DNA of 64,000 nucleotides from JAVVEG01 sp032251455 (GCA_032251455.1 JAVVEG010000010.1:1-64000), one strand, 5' to 3'; counted from the first letter of the stretch, positions 41,022 to 50,707 are shown. Translations and numbers: made by a program. The notes: generated from the letters alone by a model not told the origin.

Positions 41022-41882
41022 ATGCTGACATATCCCCAGTTCGACCCGGTAGCTTTTGCCATTGGACCCCTTTCGGTGCACTGGTACGGCATCATGTATG
41101 TGATTGCCTTTACTGGAGCCTGGTGGCTTGCGCGTATCCGGGCACGTCAATTCCCGGGATTCTGGACCGATGAACAGTTGTCAGATCTAGTTTTCTATGG
41201 CGCTCTTGGCGCCGTTCTCGGTGGACGAATTGGTTCGGCGCTGTTTTACAATATCGACCGAATGCTGGTGGATCCGCTCTGGCTGTTCCGGGTATGGGAA
41301 GGCGGGATGTCTTTCCATGGCGGGTTTCTGGGTGTGATCTTTGCCTTCTGGCTTTATGCCAGAACGCTGCAAAAGCCCTGGTTTGATGTGCTGGACTTTA
41401 TCTCCCCGATGGTTCCGTTCGGGCTGGGTGCCGGCAGACTGGGTAATTTCATTGGTGGCGAGCTCTGGGGCAGACCGACAGATGTGCCCTGGGGCATGGT
41501 TTTTCCGCATGTGGATCAGCTGCCTCGCCATGCGTCCCAGCTCTACCAGTTTTTTCTCGAAGGCGTGGTACTCTTTGCTCTGGTCTGGTGGTTTTCATCC
41601 AGGCAGCGGCCCCGTTATGCGGTTTCCGGTTTGTTTGCCGTGGGTTATGGCTGCTTTCGCTTGCTGGTGGAGTTTTTCCGGGAACCGGATGCGCAACTTG
41701 GTTTTATTGCGCTGGATTGGATGACGATGGGGCAATTGCTCTCCCTGCCCATGATTCTGGTTGGTATTGCATTGCTGGCCATGGCTTATCGCAACCCGGT
41801 ATATGCCCAGCCCGGTAAATCGGCAGATACCGGCAAACAGGCTGCGCCAGGGCGGAAACCAAAACAAGGGAAGCGTAAATAA
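41022..41882 (+). CDS. lgt: Prolipoprotein diacylglyceryl transferase
   Basis: Lgt adds diacylglycerol from phosphatidylglycerol to the lipobox Cys of prolipoproteins in the inner membrane. The 286 residues show several membrane spans, the HGG motif in GMSFHGGFLG and the signature GLGAGRLGNFIGGELWGR with its essential Arg. The tail is Lys/Gln-rich (KQAAPGRKPKQGKRK). It precedes thyA by 4 bp, the usual lgt-thyA operon. A TTGACA stands at 40964-40969 but no convincing -10 follows. Confidence 0.96.
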   Translation: MLTYPQFDPVAFAIGPLSVHWYGIMYVIAFTGAWWLARIRARQFPGFWTDEQLSDLVFYGALGAVLGGRIGSALFYNIDRMLVDPLWLFRVWEGGMSFHGGFLGVIFAFWLYARTLQKPWFDVLDFISPMVPFGLGAGRLGNFIGGELWGRPTDVPWGMVFPHVDQLPRHASQLYQFFLEGVVLFALVWWFSSRQRPRYAVSGLFAVGYGCFRLLVEFFREPDAQLGFIALDWMTMGQLLSLPMILVGIALLAMAYRNPVYAQPGKSADTGKQAAPGRKPKQGKRK

Positions 41883-41886
41883 AGCC

Positions 41887-42681
41887 ATGAAACAGTATCT
41901 GGATCTCCTGCAGAGAATTATTGATGAAGGTGTCGTCAAGAATGACAGGACAGGCACCGGGACGCTCTCGGTCTTTGGTCACCAGATGCGCTTTGACCTG
42001 CAGGCAGGTTTTCCGCTGTTGACCACCAAGAAGCTGCACCTGCGCTCGATAATCCATGAGTTGTTATGGTTTCTCAGCGGTGATACCAATATCCGCTATC
42101 TGAAAGAGAACGGAGTCTCAATCTGGGATGAATGGGCCGATGAGAACGGGGACCTGGGCCCGGTATATGGCTTCCAGTGGCGCTCCTGGCCAGGCCAGGA
42201 TGGCCAGTCAATCGACCAGATCAGCAAATTGATTCAGCAGATTGAAGAAAATCCCGATTCACGCCGGTTGCTGGTGGTCGCCTACAATCCTGCCTATGTG
42301 GATGACATGGCACTACCCCCATGTCACTCCCTGTTTCAGTTCTATGTGGCCAATGGGCGTCTGTCCTGTCAGTTATACCAGCGCTCGGCAGACACCTTTC
42401 TGGGAGTTCCCTTCAATATTGCCTCCTATGCCTTGTTGACACATATGATTGCGCATCAGTGCAATCTACAGGTGGGTGAATTCATCTGGACGGGAGGAGA
42501 TACCCATCTGTACAGCAACCATCTGGAGCAGGCCAGGATTCAGCTTGGCCGTACCCCGACGGCCCTGCCCAGGCTGCTCATCAAGCGGCGCCCGGATTCC
42601 CTGTTCGAGTACTGTTATGATGATTTTGAAGTGATCGGCTATGAAGCCCAGCCTCATATCAAGGCACCCGTTGCCGTTTGA
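41887..42681 (+). CDS. thyA: Thymidylate synthase
   Basis: ThyA methylates dUMP to dTMP using 5,10-methylene-THF. At 264 residues it equals the E. coli length. The nucleophile Cys146 lies in LPPCHSLFQFYV, the phosphate-binding Arg pair in DSRRLLVVAYNP, and the N-terminal RTGTGTLSVFG loop is intact. The folate it oxidises is recycled by FolA, encoded 54 bp downstream; that spacer contains a tandem duplication. Confidence 0.97.
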   Translation: MKQYLDLLQRIIDEGVVKNDRTGTGTLSVFGHQMRFDLQAGFPLLTTKKLHLRSIIHELLWFLSGDTNIRYLKENGVSIWDEWADENGDLGPVYGFQWRSWPGQDGQSIDQISKLIQQIEENPDSRRLLVVAYNPAYVDDMALPPCHSLFQFYVANGRLSCQLYQRSADTFLGVPFNIASYALLTHMIAHQCNLQVGEFIWTGGDTHLYSNHLEQARIQLGRTPTALPRLLIKRRPDSLFEYCYDDFEVIGYEAQPHIKAPVAV

Positions 42682-42686
42682 TAGCT

Positions 42687-42706
42687 GGTTGATTGCCGGT
42701 TGATTG
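42687..42706. repeat. 11-bp-period duplication between thyA and folA
   Basis: GGTTGATTG occurs at 42687-42695 and 42698-42706, directly after the thyA stop codon. Confidence 0.75.
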
Positions 42707-42735
42707 TCGAGAATGACGAAAAAGAGAAACTTCAC

Positions 42736-43236
42736 ATGAAAGTCGCGCTTATCTGGGCCATGGCCGATAATGGCTGTATAGGCAACAAGAATGGCTTGCC
42801 CTGGCATTTGCCCGGGGATTTGCGCTACTTCAAACAGGTAACCATGGGCAAGCCCATCATCATGGGGCGGAAAACCTGGGATTCCATCGGCCGGCCCTTG
42901 CCTGGCAGAAAAAATATCATTATCAGCAGAGACCCGGCATTTCAGCTTGAAGGTGCCAGGGTCGTCCATTCGCTGGAAGAAGCGTTCAGGGTAGCGGCCG
43001 CTTTCTGTCAGCAGGAAAATTGTGCAGAAACCGTGGTCATGGGTGGCGCCGAAATTTACCGGCTGGCCTTGCCCTGGGCGGACAGACTCTATCTGACCCG
43101 TGTCCATGCCACGGTGGAGGGAGATGTGTTTTTCCCGGAGCTTGACCTCAGTGCCTGGCAGGAGATCAAACGGGAAGACCACCGGGCATCCGCGCAGAAC
43201 CCGTATGATTATAGTTTCTGTGTGCTGGAAAAATAA
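42736..43236 (+). CDS. folA: Dihydrofolate reductase
   Basis: FolA reduces dihydrofolate with NADPH. Its 166 residues contain the substrate-site Asp28 in LPWHLPGDLRYFK, the NADPH-binding IIMGRKTWDSIGRPLPGR and VVMGGAEIY. The ATG at 42736 gives the normal start (MKVALIWAMADNGCIG); the frame is open 12 codons upstream. It closes the lgt-thyA-folA unit and converges with the DUF167 gene. Confidence 0.96.
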   Translation: MKVALIWAMADNGCIGNKNGLPWHLPGDLRYFKQVTMGKPIIMGRKTWDSIGRPLPGRKNIIISRDPAFQLEGARVVHSLEEAFRVAAAFCQQENCAETVVMGGAEIYRLALPWADRLYLTRVHATVEGDVFFPELDLSAWQEIKREDHRASAQNPYDYSFCVLEK

Positions 43237-43267
43237 AAGGGACTGGAGAAAGATACTTTCTGTTGCC

Positions 43268-43498
43268 TCATCTTGAACACTCTATCCTGACCAGTTTCAT
43301 CCGGCCTGAAGCGCCACGGTGGATGCTGACTGCCGATTGAGGGCAGCCATGGGTTTTGGCAATGAGGCGGACAAGCTCTGCATTTGCCTTGCCATCGATG
43401 GGAGCAGATTTCAACCATGCCAGCCAAGTGCCATCCTCCAGCTGCAGCAGTTCGCTGCTGCTGGAGTTTGGTTTGACTTTAACCTGTAGTGTTTTCAT
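43268..43498 (-). CDS. DUF167 (YggU-type) protein
   Basis: A 76-residue small soluble protein of the UPF0235/YggU family: KVKPNSSSSELLQLEDG, then the conserved core LKSAPIDGKANAELVRLIAK and SIHRGASGRMKLVRIE. In related genomes yggU sits with proC-yggT-metXW-rdgB; here it lies at the far end of that run, after argA. Function unknown. Confidence 0.88.
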   Translation of the reverse strand: MKTLQVKVKPNSSSSELLQLEDGTWLAWLKSAPIDGKANAELVRLIAKTHGCPQSAVSIHRGASGRMKLVRIECSR

Positions 43499-43513
43499 AT
43501 CGAAACCGAAGTT

Positions 43514-44845
43514 TCAGGAATTCCCAAGCGATTTGATCAAAGCTTTTGAGTTGCGTTGATAATTGTATAAACGCTGCTTCTTCTCCGGCAGGGCATTGAT
43601 CGGGATTTCCTTGAAGCCACGTTCAATAAACCAGTGTGTGGTCTGGGTGGTCAACACAATCACCTGGTTCAGGTCAATTTCCTGGGCGACTTTTTCCAAT
43701 GCCTTGAGCAGATACTCGCCACGGCCATGGTCCTGATAATCCGGATGAATTGCTATGCAGGCTATCTCGCCGACGCCGCCATCCAGAGGATAGATTGCAG
43801 CACAGGCTATGATCATGCCCTCGCGCTCGATTACCTGAAAGAAACCAATTTCTGTCTCCAGCAATTCGCGTGAACGATGAACCAGAATACCGGCCTCTTC
43901 CAGAGGGGTAATCAATTCGAGAATGCCTCCCACATCGTCTATCGAGGCGGGGCGCAGTTCTTCAAAAATATCCTTGGAGACCAGTGTGCCGCTGCCGTCG
44001 CGGGTAAACAATTCTTCGATCAGGGCACCATTGCTGCCATAACTGATCAGGTGGCTGCGATGAACATCCTTGCGGCAGGCTTTGATCGCCGCAGCAAGCG
44101 CAGCCGCCGTGCCCTCATTCAAGGGGGTATTTTGCTGAGACAACTGGTCCATAATTTTTTGTGCCTGAGCAGGCCTCATGGTGGTTTGCAGCAGGCCGGA
44201 TACGTCCGTTATGCCCTTGTCGGGAATAAACAGAATCAATTTTTCTGCCTGCATGGCAATGGCTGTCTCGGTGGCAACTTCTTCCTGGGAAAGGTTGAAG
44301 ACTTCACCTGTTGGTGAATAACCAAGATTGGACAACAGCACGATATTGTTTTTGTCCAGATGTTGCTGAATGGCACGGGCATTGACCTTGCGCACCTTGC
44401 CAGTGAGTGCGTAGTCGACGCCTTCGAGAATGCCCAGTGGACGCGCGGTGATGAAGTTGCCACGGCTGAGCTTGATATCGGCACCGTGCATGGGAGAGTT
44501 GGCCAGACCCATGGAGAAATGAGCCTCGATATCGATACTGAGTGCGCCCACGGTTTGTTTGATGATTTGCAGGCTGGCCTGATCAGTGATGCGCAGACCG
44601 TTATGATAACGTGGGGAGATACCAGCCTCGACCATGGCCTGGTTGATCTGCGGACGCGCGCCATGCACCAGCACAAGTTTGACGCCCAGGCTATGCAGCA
44701 GGGTGATGTCGTGAACGATATGATAGAAGTTTTCGTGCGCAAGCGTTTCCCCGCTCAATAACACCACAAACACTTTCTTGCGGTGTGCATTGATATAGCT
44801 GGAGGAATGGCGAAACCACTCTATGTATTCAGGTAAATTTTCCAT
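43514..44845 (-). CDS. argA: N-acetylglutamate synthase
   Basis: First step of arginine synthesis: acetyl-CoA plus glutamate. The 443-residue protein has the N-terminal amino-acid-kinase domain (VFVVLLSGETLAHENF, LVLVHGARPQINQAM) that binds the inhibitor arginine and a C-terminal GNAT domain with the acetyl-CoA loop IAIHPDYQDHGRGEYLL. The ATG at 44845 aligns with the E. coli start (IEWFRHSSSYINAHRKK). The argA-argE neighbour pair puts the first step beside the deacetylation step. Confidence 0.95.
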   Translation of the reverse strand: MENLPEYIEWFRHSSSYINAHRKKVFVVLLSGETLAHENFYHIVHDITLLHSLGVKLVLVHGARPQINQAMVEAGISPRYHNGLRITDQASLQIIKQTVGALSIDIEAHFSMGLANSPMHGADIKLSRGNFITARPLGILEGVDYALTGKVRKVNARAIQQHLDKNNIVLLSNLGYSPTGEVFNLSQEEVATETAIAMQAEKLILFIPDKGITDVSGLLQTTMRPAQAQKIMDQLSQQNTPLNEGTAAALAAAIKACRKDVHRSHLISYGSNGALIEELFTRDGSGTLVSKDIFEELRPASIDDVGGILELITPLEEAGILVHRSRELLETEIGFFQVIEREGMIIACAAIYPLDGGVGEIACIAIHPDYQDHGRGEYLLKALEKVAQEIDLNQVIVLTTQTTHWFIERGFKEIPINALPEKKQRLYNYQRNSKALIKSLGNS

Positions 44846-44908
44846 GGCGCACAATATATTCCATTCGCTGCGGGGAATGAATCTTTTTTTCCGCATTGTT
44901 GTTTCGGT

Positions 44909-46087
44909 TCAAGGTGCAGCTGCTGAGGGCTTCAGGCAGTAAATTCGGATCAACTCCTGCAATATGGTGAGGTACGGGGTCACCCGGTCCAGAGCCAAAA
45001 ACTCATCAGGCTGGTGCGCCTGGTCGATATCCCCAGGTCCCAGAATGAGGGTTTCCAGACCAATCTGCTGCAGCAGCGGACCTTCCGTGCCAAATGCCAC
45101 ACTGGTGGCGGTATGTCCGGTCAGGCGTTCCGTGGTACGGACCAGTTCGCTCTCAGCGGGAGTATGAAAGGCCATCGCTCCCGGGAACTGAGGGACAAGC
45201 TCAAAACCCACCTCGAAACTGTTGGCAATCGGTATCAGTCTGTTGTTGAGTTCAGCCCTGAGCTCGTCAATGTGCATGCCCGGCAGCAGGCGAATATCAA
45301 ACTCAAGCTCGCATTGACCACAGATTCGATTGGCATTGTCGCCACCATGGATGCAGCCCAGATTCATGGTTGGGACCGGGATGGTAAACAGGGAGTTCTG
45401 ATAGCGCTGTTGTAACTCTGTGCGCATCAACAGCATCTCGCTGATGACAGCGTGCATGGCTTCCAGCGCATTGCGGCCCAGCGCAGGGTCGGAAGAGTGG
45501 CCACTGCGTCCCTGCAGGCGGATGGTTTCCATCATGATGCCTTTGTGGGCACGCACGGGGCGCAGACCGGTAGGTTCTCCAATGACAGCATAACGCGCTT
45601 TGGGGCGTCCCTGAGCAGCCAGGGTGCGAGCCCCGGACATGGATGATTCTTCATCGGCCGTAGCCAGCACAATAAGTGGCTGCTGCAGGTTTTTGGGCTG
45701 CAGCTGGCGTACTGCCTCCATGACCAGTGCGAAGAAACCTTTCATATCGGTGCTGCCCAGACCATACAGCCGATTGTCTTTCTGGGTCAGTTGCAAAGGG
45801 GGCACTTGCCACAATGCTTCATCCATGGGAACGGTATCGGTATGACCCGACAGAACCAGTCCTCCCGGGCCACTGCCCAGAGTGGCAATCAGATTGTATT
45901 TGCGCTGACTGCTGGTGCTGTCGCTGGCAATGATTTCGCAGTTGAAGCCCAGTGCGGCAAAGGCCTCCGCCAGGTAATCGATGACGGCCCCGTTGCTCAT
46001 GTCGATGGCAGTGTTGGCCGAGCTGATGCTGGGCAGACGCAACAAGGCATCAAAGTGTGTCAGCATATCCGGGAAATGCGCAGGCAT
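44909..46087 (-). CDS. argE: Acetylornithine deacetylase
   Basis: Zinc hydrolase of the M20 family that frees ornithine from N-acetylornithine. Its 392 residues show LVLSGHTDTVPMDEALW (first metal His and Asp), STDMKGFFALVMEAV (bridging Asp), ATADEESSMSGAR (catalytic and metal Glu) and a late LGPGDIDQAHQPDE with the last metal His. It is followed 63 bp on by argA on the same strand. Confidence 0.94.
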   Translation of the reverse strand: MPAHFPDMLTHFDALLRLPSISSANTAIDMSNGAVIDYLAEAFAALGFNCEIIASDSTSSQRKYNLIATLGSGPGGLVLSGHTDTVPMDEALWQVPPLQLTQKDNRLYGLGSTDMKGFFALVMEAVRQLQPKNLQQPLIVLATADEESSMSGARTLAAQGRPKARYAVIGEPTGLRPVRAHKGIMMETIRLQGRSGHSSDPALGRNALEAMHAVISEMLLMRTELQQRYQNSLFTIPVPTMNLGCIHGGDNANRICGQCELEFDIRLLPGMHIDELRAELNNRLIPIANSFEVGFELVPQFPGAMAFHTPAESELVRTTERLTGHTATSVAFGTEGPLLQQIGLETLILGPGDIDQAHQPDEFLALDRVTPYLTILQELIRIYCLKPSAAAP

Positions 46088-46111
46088 GTGCTGATCCTCT
46101 GATGAGTGATG

Positions 46112-46471
46112 TCAGGATGTTTCGGTGATTTTGCTGGCAATCAGATCGGTCTTGGCGGCCATGATGAAATCGTTCTGATGCAGGCCGTTGGCCTTGTGTG
46201 TCCACCAGTGCACGGTCACCTTGCCCCATTCGGTCAGCAGACTGGGATGGTGATTCTCGCGTTCGGCCAGCAGGCCGATTTTGTGAGTGAATGCGAGTGC
46301 TTCCTTGAAGTCACGGAAATGAAATTCGCGGCGAATCTGTTCCATGCCATCAAGCTGTACCTTTTTCCAGCGCGGGACCGATGCCAGCAGCAGGTTGCTG
46401 TCTTCGGGCAGCAGGGCGCGAGTGCCCAGCAGGCAGGGCTGGCAGTGCTGTTCGTAGAGCTTGTCGGTCAT
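46112..46471 (-). CDS. phhB: 4a-hydroxytetrahydrobiopterin dehydratase (PCD/DCoH)
   Basis: Dehydrates the 4a-carbinolamine of pterins, normally serving phenylalanine hydroxylase. The 119-residue protein has the family core AERENHHPSLLTEWGKVTV and WWTHKANGLHQNDFIMA. No phhA is beside it; it lies between hemW and argE in a co-directional run, so the partner hydroxylase, if any, is elsewhere. Confidence 0.92.
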   Translation of the reverse strand: MTDKLYEQHCQPCLLGTRALLPEDSNLLLASVPRWKKVQLDGMEQIRREFHFRDFKEALAFTHKIGLLAERENHHPSLLTEWGKVTVHWWTHKANGLHQNDFIMAAKTDLIASKITETS

Positions 46472-46509
46472 ATCAACTGCCTTGTGATTTTTCTCAGTTG
46501 TGTTTGAAT

Positions 46510-47712
46510 TCAGTCGTGTCCGGGTTCGCTGGCGCGGGTTTGCAGAAACTCTGCCAGCACATCGTTGAGGAATTCCAGCCCTTTGGCAGTGGGCAGAATT
46601 CTGTTGCCACTTCTGTCCAGAAGTTTCTTTGCCTGCAGCGATTCTACCTGTTTTTCAATGGTGTCGAAAGCAAGCCCGGTACGCTGTTCGAAATCATTGA
46701 TCAGAAAACCCTGGGTCAGACGCAGTGAGTTGAGCATGAATTCAACAGCCAGTTCCTCAACCGGAACCGCAGTGGTTGCAGCGGTTCTGTTATCTGTGCC
46801 GCTCATGTAGTGAGTCGGTTGTTTGAGTTTGCGGGTGCGCAGAACCCAGTCCTTGGCAGGTACGGTAATCTTGCCGTGAGCACCGGCACCGATGCCGATG
46901 TAATCCCCGAATAACCAGTAATTGAGATTATGCCTGGATTCATTGCCTGGCCTGGCATAGGCAGAAATCTCGTAACGCTGGAATCCCTGGCGGGCCAGCA
47001 AGGCCAAGCCTGCTTCCTGAATATCCATCAACAGGGATTCTTCCGGCAAGCGCGGGGGGTTCTTGAAGAATTCCGTATTGGGTTCGATGGTCAACTGATA
47101 CCAGGAAAGGTGGTCGCTGCCGGCAGCAATGGCCTGTTCCAGATCCGCGATTGCGGCAGTGGGAGTTTGCTGCTGCAGGCCATACATGATGTCGATATTC
47201 AAATGGGCAAAGCCGGCAGCATGGGCAAACTCAATGGCCCGCCTGCCATCATTGCTGCCGTGGATGCGCCCCAGTTGTTGCAGGCTTTCATCATCAAAAC
47301 TCTGAATGCCCAGAGAGAGCCGGGTAATACCAGCCGCCTTGTAATCAGCAAAACGCTGTCTTTCCGCAGTGCCTGGATTGGCCTCCAGGGTAATTTCTGC
47401 AGATGCCTCCAGCGCGACCCTATTGTTCAGTTGCGTGAGCAACTGAGCGATTGCACTGGCACTGAACAGGCTGGGGGTGCCGCCGCCAAAGAAAACACTT
47501 TGAATGGTGCGGCCCTGCAGGTAAGGCAGATCCTGGTGCAAGTCCTGGAGCAGGGCGCGAATATAATCCTGCTCCGGCAATTCCCCTTTTTTTTGATGGG
47601 AATTGAAATCGCAATAAGGACATTTGCGGATACACCAGGGGATATGGATATACAGGCTCAGCGGAGGCAGCTCAAGCTGTTTATCACCCCGGGAGGGCTC
47701 GTGCCCGTTCAT
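46510..47712 (-). CDS. hemW: Radical SAM heme chaperone HemW
   Basis: HemW-type protein, related to HemN, thought to insert heme into respiratory enzymes. Its 400 residues open with LYIHIPWCIRKCPYCDFNSH, giving the CxxxCxxC iron-sulfur motif; SVFFGGGTPSLF (glycine motif) and a C-terminal HemN-like domain follow. The ATG at 47712 overlaps the rdgB stop by 4 bp (ATGA), which fixes the start and implies coupled translation. Confidence 0.94.
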   Translation of the reverse strand: MNGHEPSRGDKQLELPPLSLYIHIPWCIRKCPYCDFNSHQKKGELPEQDYIRALLQDLHQDLPYLQGRTIQSVFFGGGTPSLFSASAIAQLLTQLNNRVALEASAEITLEANPGTAERQRFADYKAAGITRLSLGIQSFDDESLQQLGRIHGSNDGRRAIEFAHAAGFAHLNIDIMYGLQQQTPTAAIADLEQAIAAGSDHLSWYQLTIEPNTEFFKNPPRLPEESLLMDIQEAGLALLARQGFQRYEISAYARPGNESRHNLNYWLFGDYIGIGAGAHGKITVPAKDWVLRTRKLKQPTHYMSGTDNRTAATTAVPVEELAVEFMLNSLRLTQGFLINDFEQRTGLAFDTIEKQVESLQAKKLLDRSGNRILPTAKGLEFLNDVLAEFLQTRASEPGHD

Positions 47713-48338
47713 TGTGACAGACTCTTCGAGCTCAGCTGTGGAATTATCTGTGGCCAGAGTGACAACAGCTGGCGCAAGGCCTGGCCACGATGGCTTAACT
47801 GGTTCTTGCTGGCCAGAGCAAGTTCTGCTGAACTGCAACCCTGTTCCGGGACCAGGAACAGGGGATCGTAACCAAAGCCACTGTTGCCTCTGGGTGCCAG
47901 GAGTATTTCTCCAGACCAGGAGCCTTGACAAATGATCGGAGTCGGGTCGAAGGGGTGGCGCATGAAGACAATTACACATTGAAACCGGGCGCTGCGATCA
48001 GTGGTTCCAGTTGCTTCGAGCTCTGCCAGCAGCCTCTGGTTATTGTCCTCATCACTGGCCTTGGGGCCAGCATAGCGGGCTGAGTATATGCCAGGCTGGC
48101 CCTGCAGGGCATCTACTTCAAGGCCAGAGTCATCGGCCATGGCAGGCAGACCGGTTGCCGCGCAGGCATGCCTGGCTTTTATGATCGCATTTTCCACAAA
48201 GCTCAAGCCGGTTTCCTCGGCGTCACTGACACCAAGTGTGCCCTGGCTGACAAACTCGATCATCTCGCTGCCCAGCATTTGTTGAAACTCTCTGAGCTTG
48301 CCTTTGTTGCTGCTGGCCAGGACGATTTTCTGGCTCAT
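47709..48338 (-). CDS. rdgB: XTP/dITP pyrophosphatase
   Basis: Cleans the nucleotide pool of deaminated purines (ITP, XTP). It has 209 residues with IVLASSNKGKLREFQQML at the start, MADDSGLEVDALQGQPGIYSARYAG split over the Asp-Ser-Gly active loop, and GFGYDPLFLVPEQG. It overlaps metW by 4 bp upstream and hemW by 4 bp downstream, in a tightly packed operon. Confidence 0.96.
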   Translation of the reverse strand: MSQKIVLASSNKGKLREFQQMLGSEMIEFVSQGTLGVSDAEETGLSFVENAIIKARHACAATGLPAMADDSGLEVDALQGQPGIYSARYAGPKASDEDNNQRLLAELEATGTTDRSARFQCVIVFMRHPFDPTPIICQGSWSGEILLAPRGNSGFGYDPLFLVPEQGCSSAELALASKNQLSHRGQALRQLLSLWPQIIPQLSSKSLSQ

Positions 48339-48934
48339 TTTCCGCGCCTGGTTATATGGTAAATGGCAATTTCTCCCAGCAAATTGGGCAATAAATTGAT
48401 CATCCAGTTATCCCGATGGCGGATATCAACTACTGTACGTTCCAGTATGTCGATCTTCCTTTCCCTGCAGAAGCTGTCAAAATCACGCACGGTACAAAAA
48501 TGGATATTGGGTGTGTTGTACCATTCATAAGGCATGAATTCGGAAACCGGCATCCGGCCCTTGCGGGCCAGGTAAAAACGGCTGCGCCAATGACCAAAAT
48601 TGGGGAAGGTGACAATGCCATTCCTGCCCACGCGCAGCATTTCTTCGATAATGATGTCTGGATACTGTACTGCCTGCAAGGTTTGTGTCAACAGGACGGT
48701 ATCGAAGCTGGCAGTCTCGAAATTGGACAGACCCTTGTCGAGGTCCTGCTCGATGACATGGACTCCTTTTTGCAGACAGTGCTCGATATTATCCGCATTG
48801 ATTTCCAGGCCGGTATCCAGAACCTGTTTTTCTCGTTTCAGGTAATCCAGCAGGTTGCCTTCACCACAGCCCAGGTCAAGAACACGGCTGCCGGGTTCTA
48901 TCCAGCGTTGTATGATATCCAGGTCAGGACGCAT
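48335..48934 (-). CDS. metW: MetW, partner of homoserine acyltransferase
   Basis: A 199-residue methyltransferase-fold protein: SAM-loop-like VLDLGCGEGNLLDYL at about residues 18-32, then TVLLTQTLQAVQYP and TFPNFGHWRSRFYL. MetW pairs with MetX in many proteobacteria and is needed for homoserine acylation there. It overlaps metX by 11 bp, which is consistent with a fixed-ratio complex. Confidence 0.95.
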   Translation of the reverse strand: MRPDLDIIQRWIEPGSRVLDLGCGEGNLLDYLKREKQVLDTGLEINADNIEHCLQKGVHVIEQDLDKGLSNFETASFDTVLLTQTLQAVQYPDIIIEEMLRVGRNGIVTFPNFGHWRSRFYLARKGRMPVSEFMPYEWYNTPNIHFCTVRDFDSFCRERKIDILERTVVDIRHRDNWMINLLPNLLGEIAIYHITRRGK

Positions 48935-50123
48935 TGCCAGTCACCTCCCGATGAATGCGCAACAGATAGCTGCGCAGAGCCTGTTCATACCTGGGCACTG
49001 GCAAAAGAAAGGCATCATGTCCCTGGTCCGCCTGCACCTCAAGATAGGTGACCTGTTGCCGGGCTTTCAACAAGGCGGTGACAATTTCCCTGGAGCGTTC
49101 GGGGGGAAATCGCCAGTCGGTACTGAAAGATATCAACAGGAATTCACACAGGCTGTTGGCAAAAGCCTTGCTCAGGTCGCCCTCATAATCAACGGTCGGG
49201 TCGAAATAATCCAGCGCCTTGGTCATCAGCAGATAGGTGTTGGCATCAAAGGTTTCCGAGAACCGTTCACCTTGATAATGCAGGTAACTTTCAACCTGGA
49301 AATCGACATCAAAGCCGAAACTGAGCTTTCCTGCCCGCAGGTCCCGGCCCAGATTCAAGGAAGCACTTTTCAGCGCATCCGAGGCCTTGCCGAATTTATC
49401 GCGCATTGCGCTGTCGGAAAGATAGGTGATGTGCCCCACCATGCGGGCCAGCATCAACCCCTTCTTGGGAAAGGTTCCGTGTTCCAGATAGCGGCCATGG
49501 TGAAAATCCGGGTCGGCCGTGATCGATTGCCGGGCGACTTCATTGAACGCGATGTTCTGCGCGGAAAGTTTGGGTGCCGCAGCCAGCATGATGGCATGGC
49601 CAAGCCGTGCCGGGTAACTGATCGCCCAACGCATCACCTGCATGCCACCCAGGCTGCCGCCAATGACGGCAGCCCATTTCTCGATGCCCAGGAAATCTGC
49701 CAGACGGGCCTGGCTTTGCACCCAGTCGCGTACGGTGACCACCGGAAAATCAGGGCCATACCAGGTGTTGGTTTCCGGATTGATCGAAGCGGGGCCGGTG
49801 CTGCCCGCGCAACCCCCCAGATTGTTCAGACAGACGACATGGAACAGCGTGGTGTCGATGGGTTTGCCCGGACCGATATAGTGATCCCACCAGCCTGGCT
49901 TGGCATCGGTTTCGCTGTGGTAGCCTGCGGCATGATGATCACCGCTGAGGGCATGGCAGATCAGTATCGCATTGCTTTTGTCGGCATTGAGTTCGCCGTA
50001 GGTCTCAATCATGAGGTCGTAGCTGTTGAGCACCTTGCCACTGCGCAGCAACAAAGGCTCATCAAAATGGACGAGACGCGGGCTGACGATACCAACTGAA
50101 TTTTCCGGCAGGGGGTTTGGCAT
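48924..50123 (-). CDS. metX: Homoserine O-acyltransferase
   Basis: Alpha/beta-hydrolase enzyme that activates homoserine for methionine synthesis. The 399 residues show VRLVHFDEPLLLRSG-like start region (RLVHFDEP), the nucleophile elbow GGSLGGMQVM, and the His region DQGHDAFLLP. MetX that occurs with MetW often uses succinyl-CoA rather than acetyl-CoA in this class; the present sequence does not let me decide. It follows yggT by 5 bp. Confidence 0.94.
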   Translation of the reverse strand: MPNPLPENSVGIVSPRLVHFDEPLLLRSGKVLNSYDLMIETYGELNADKSNAILICHALSGDHHAAGYHSETDAKPGWWDHYIGPGKPIDTTLFHVVCLNNLGGCAGSTGPASINPETNTWYGPDFPVVTVRDWVQSQARLADFLGIEKWAAVIGGSLGGMQVMRWAISYPARLGHAIMLAAAPKLSAQNIAFNEVARQSITADPDFHHGRYLEHGTFPKKGLMLARMVGHITYLSDSAMRDKFGKASDALKSASLNLGRDLRAGKLSFGFDVDFQVESYLHYQGERFSETFDANTYLLMTKALDYFDPTVDYEGDLSKAFANSLCEFLLISFSTDWRFPPERSREIVTALLKARQQVTYLEVQADQGHDAFLLPVPRYEQALRSYLLRIHREVTGNAS

Positions 50124-50128
50124 TTTGC

Positions 50129-50707
50129 TTAAATTCCAAGCACCAGCGCAGGGTTCAGAGCAACCTGGCCGATGATCACCGTGCGAATTATCTGGATGCT
50201 GAGAAACACCAGTATGGGTGAAAAGTCCAGGCCACCCATGGCGGGCAACAGGCGGCGAAAGGGTGCCATGACCGGTTCGGTCAATTGCCGGGTCAGGCTC
50301 AGGGCCGGGTGCGCACTGTACGGCGCGATGAAACTGGCGACAATGGAGATGATGATTGCCCAGAAATAAATATTGAGAATGAAGGACAACAGGCCGGTTG
50401 CTGACCAGGTGATTATCAGTCCCGCACCGGGCAGAGCAAAACCACTGAACAGGATCAGCAGGCTGGTGGCAATCATCTGCAGCAAGAGGGCAAGTATCAG
50501 GCTGGAAAAATCAATGCCCCGAAAGCCGGGAATGAGGCGGCGGAACAGGCGCACGCCAGGGTCGGTGATCTGGACGATGGCCTGGGTGATGGGGTTGTAG
50601 AAATCCGCTTTTGCCAGTTGCAGCAGAAACCGCAGCAACACCGCCAGCAACAACAGACTACCCAGGGTGTTGATGAGAAGCACCCCTACACTTGCTAATG
50701 TGCCCAT
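50129..50707 (-). CDS. yggT: YggT family membrane protein
   Basis: A 192-residue membrane protein with two similar halves, each with hydrophobic helices and a cytosolic loop: DPGVRLFRRLIPGFRGIDFS in the first and EPVMAPFRRLLPAMGGLDFS in the second. It sits between proC and metX, its usual place. The family is linked to osmotic response and membrane organisation; exact function is unknown. Confidence 0.92.
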   Translation of the reverse strand: MGTLASVGVLLINTLGSLLLLAVLLRFLLQLAKADFYNPITQAIVQITDPGVRLFRRLIPGFRGIDFSSLILALLLQMIATSLLILFSGFALPGAGLIITWSATGLLSFILNIYFWAIIISIVASFIAPYSAHPALSLTRQLTEPVMAPFRRLLPAMGGLDFSPILVFLSIQIIRTVIIGQVALNPALVLGI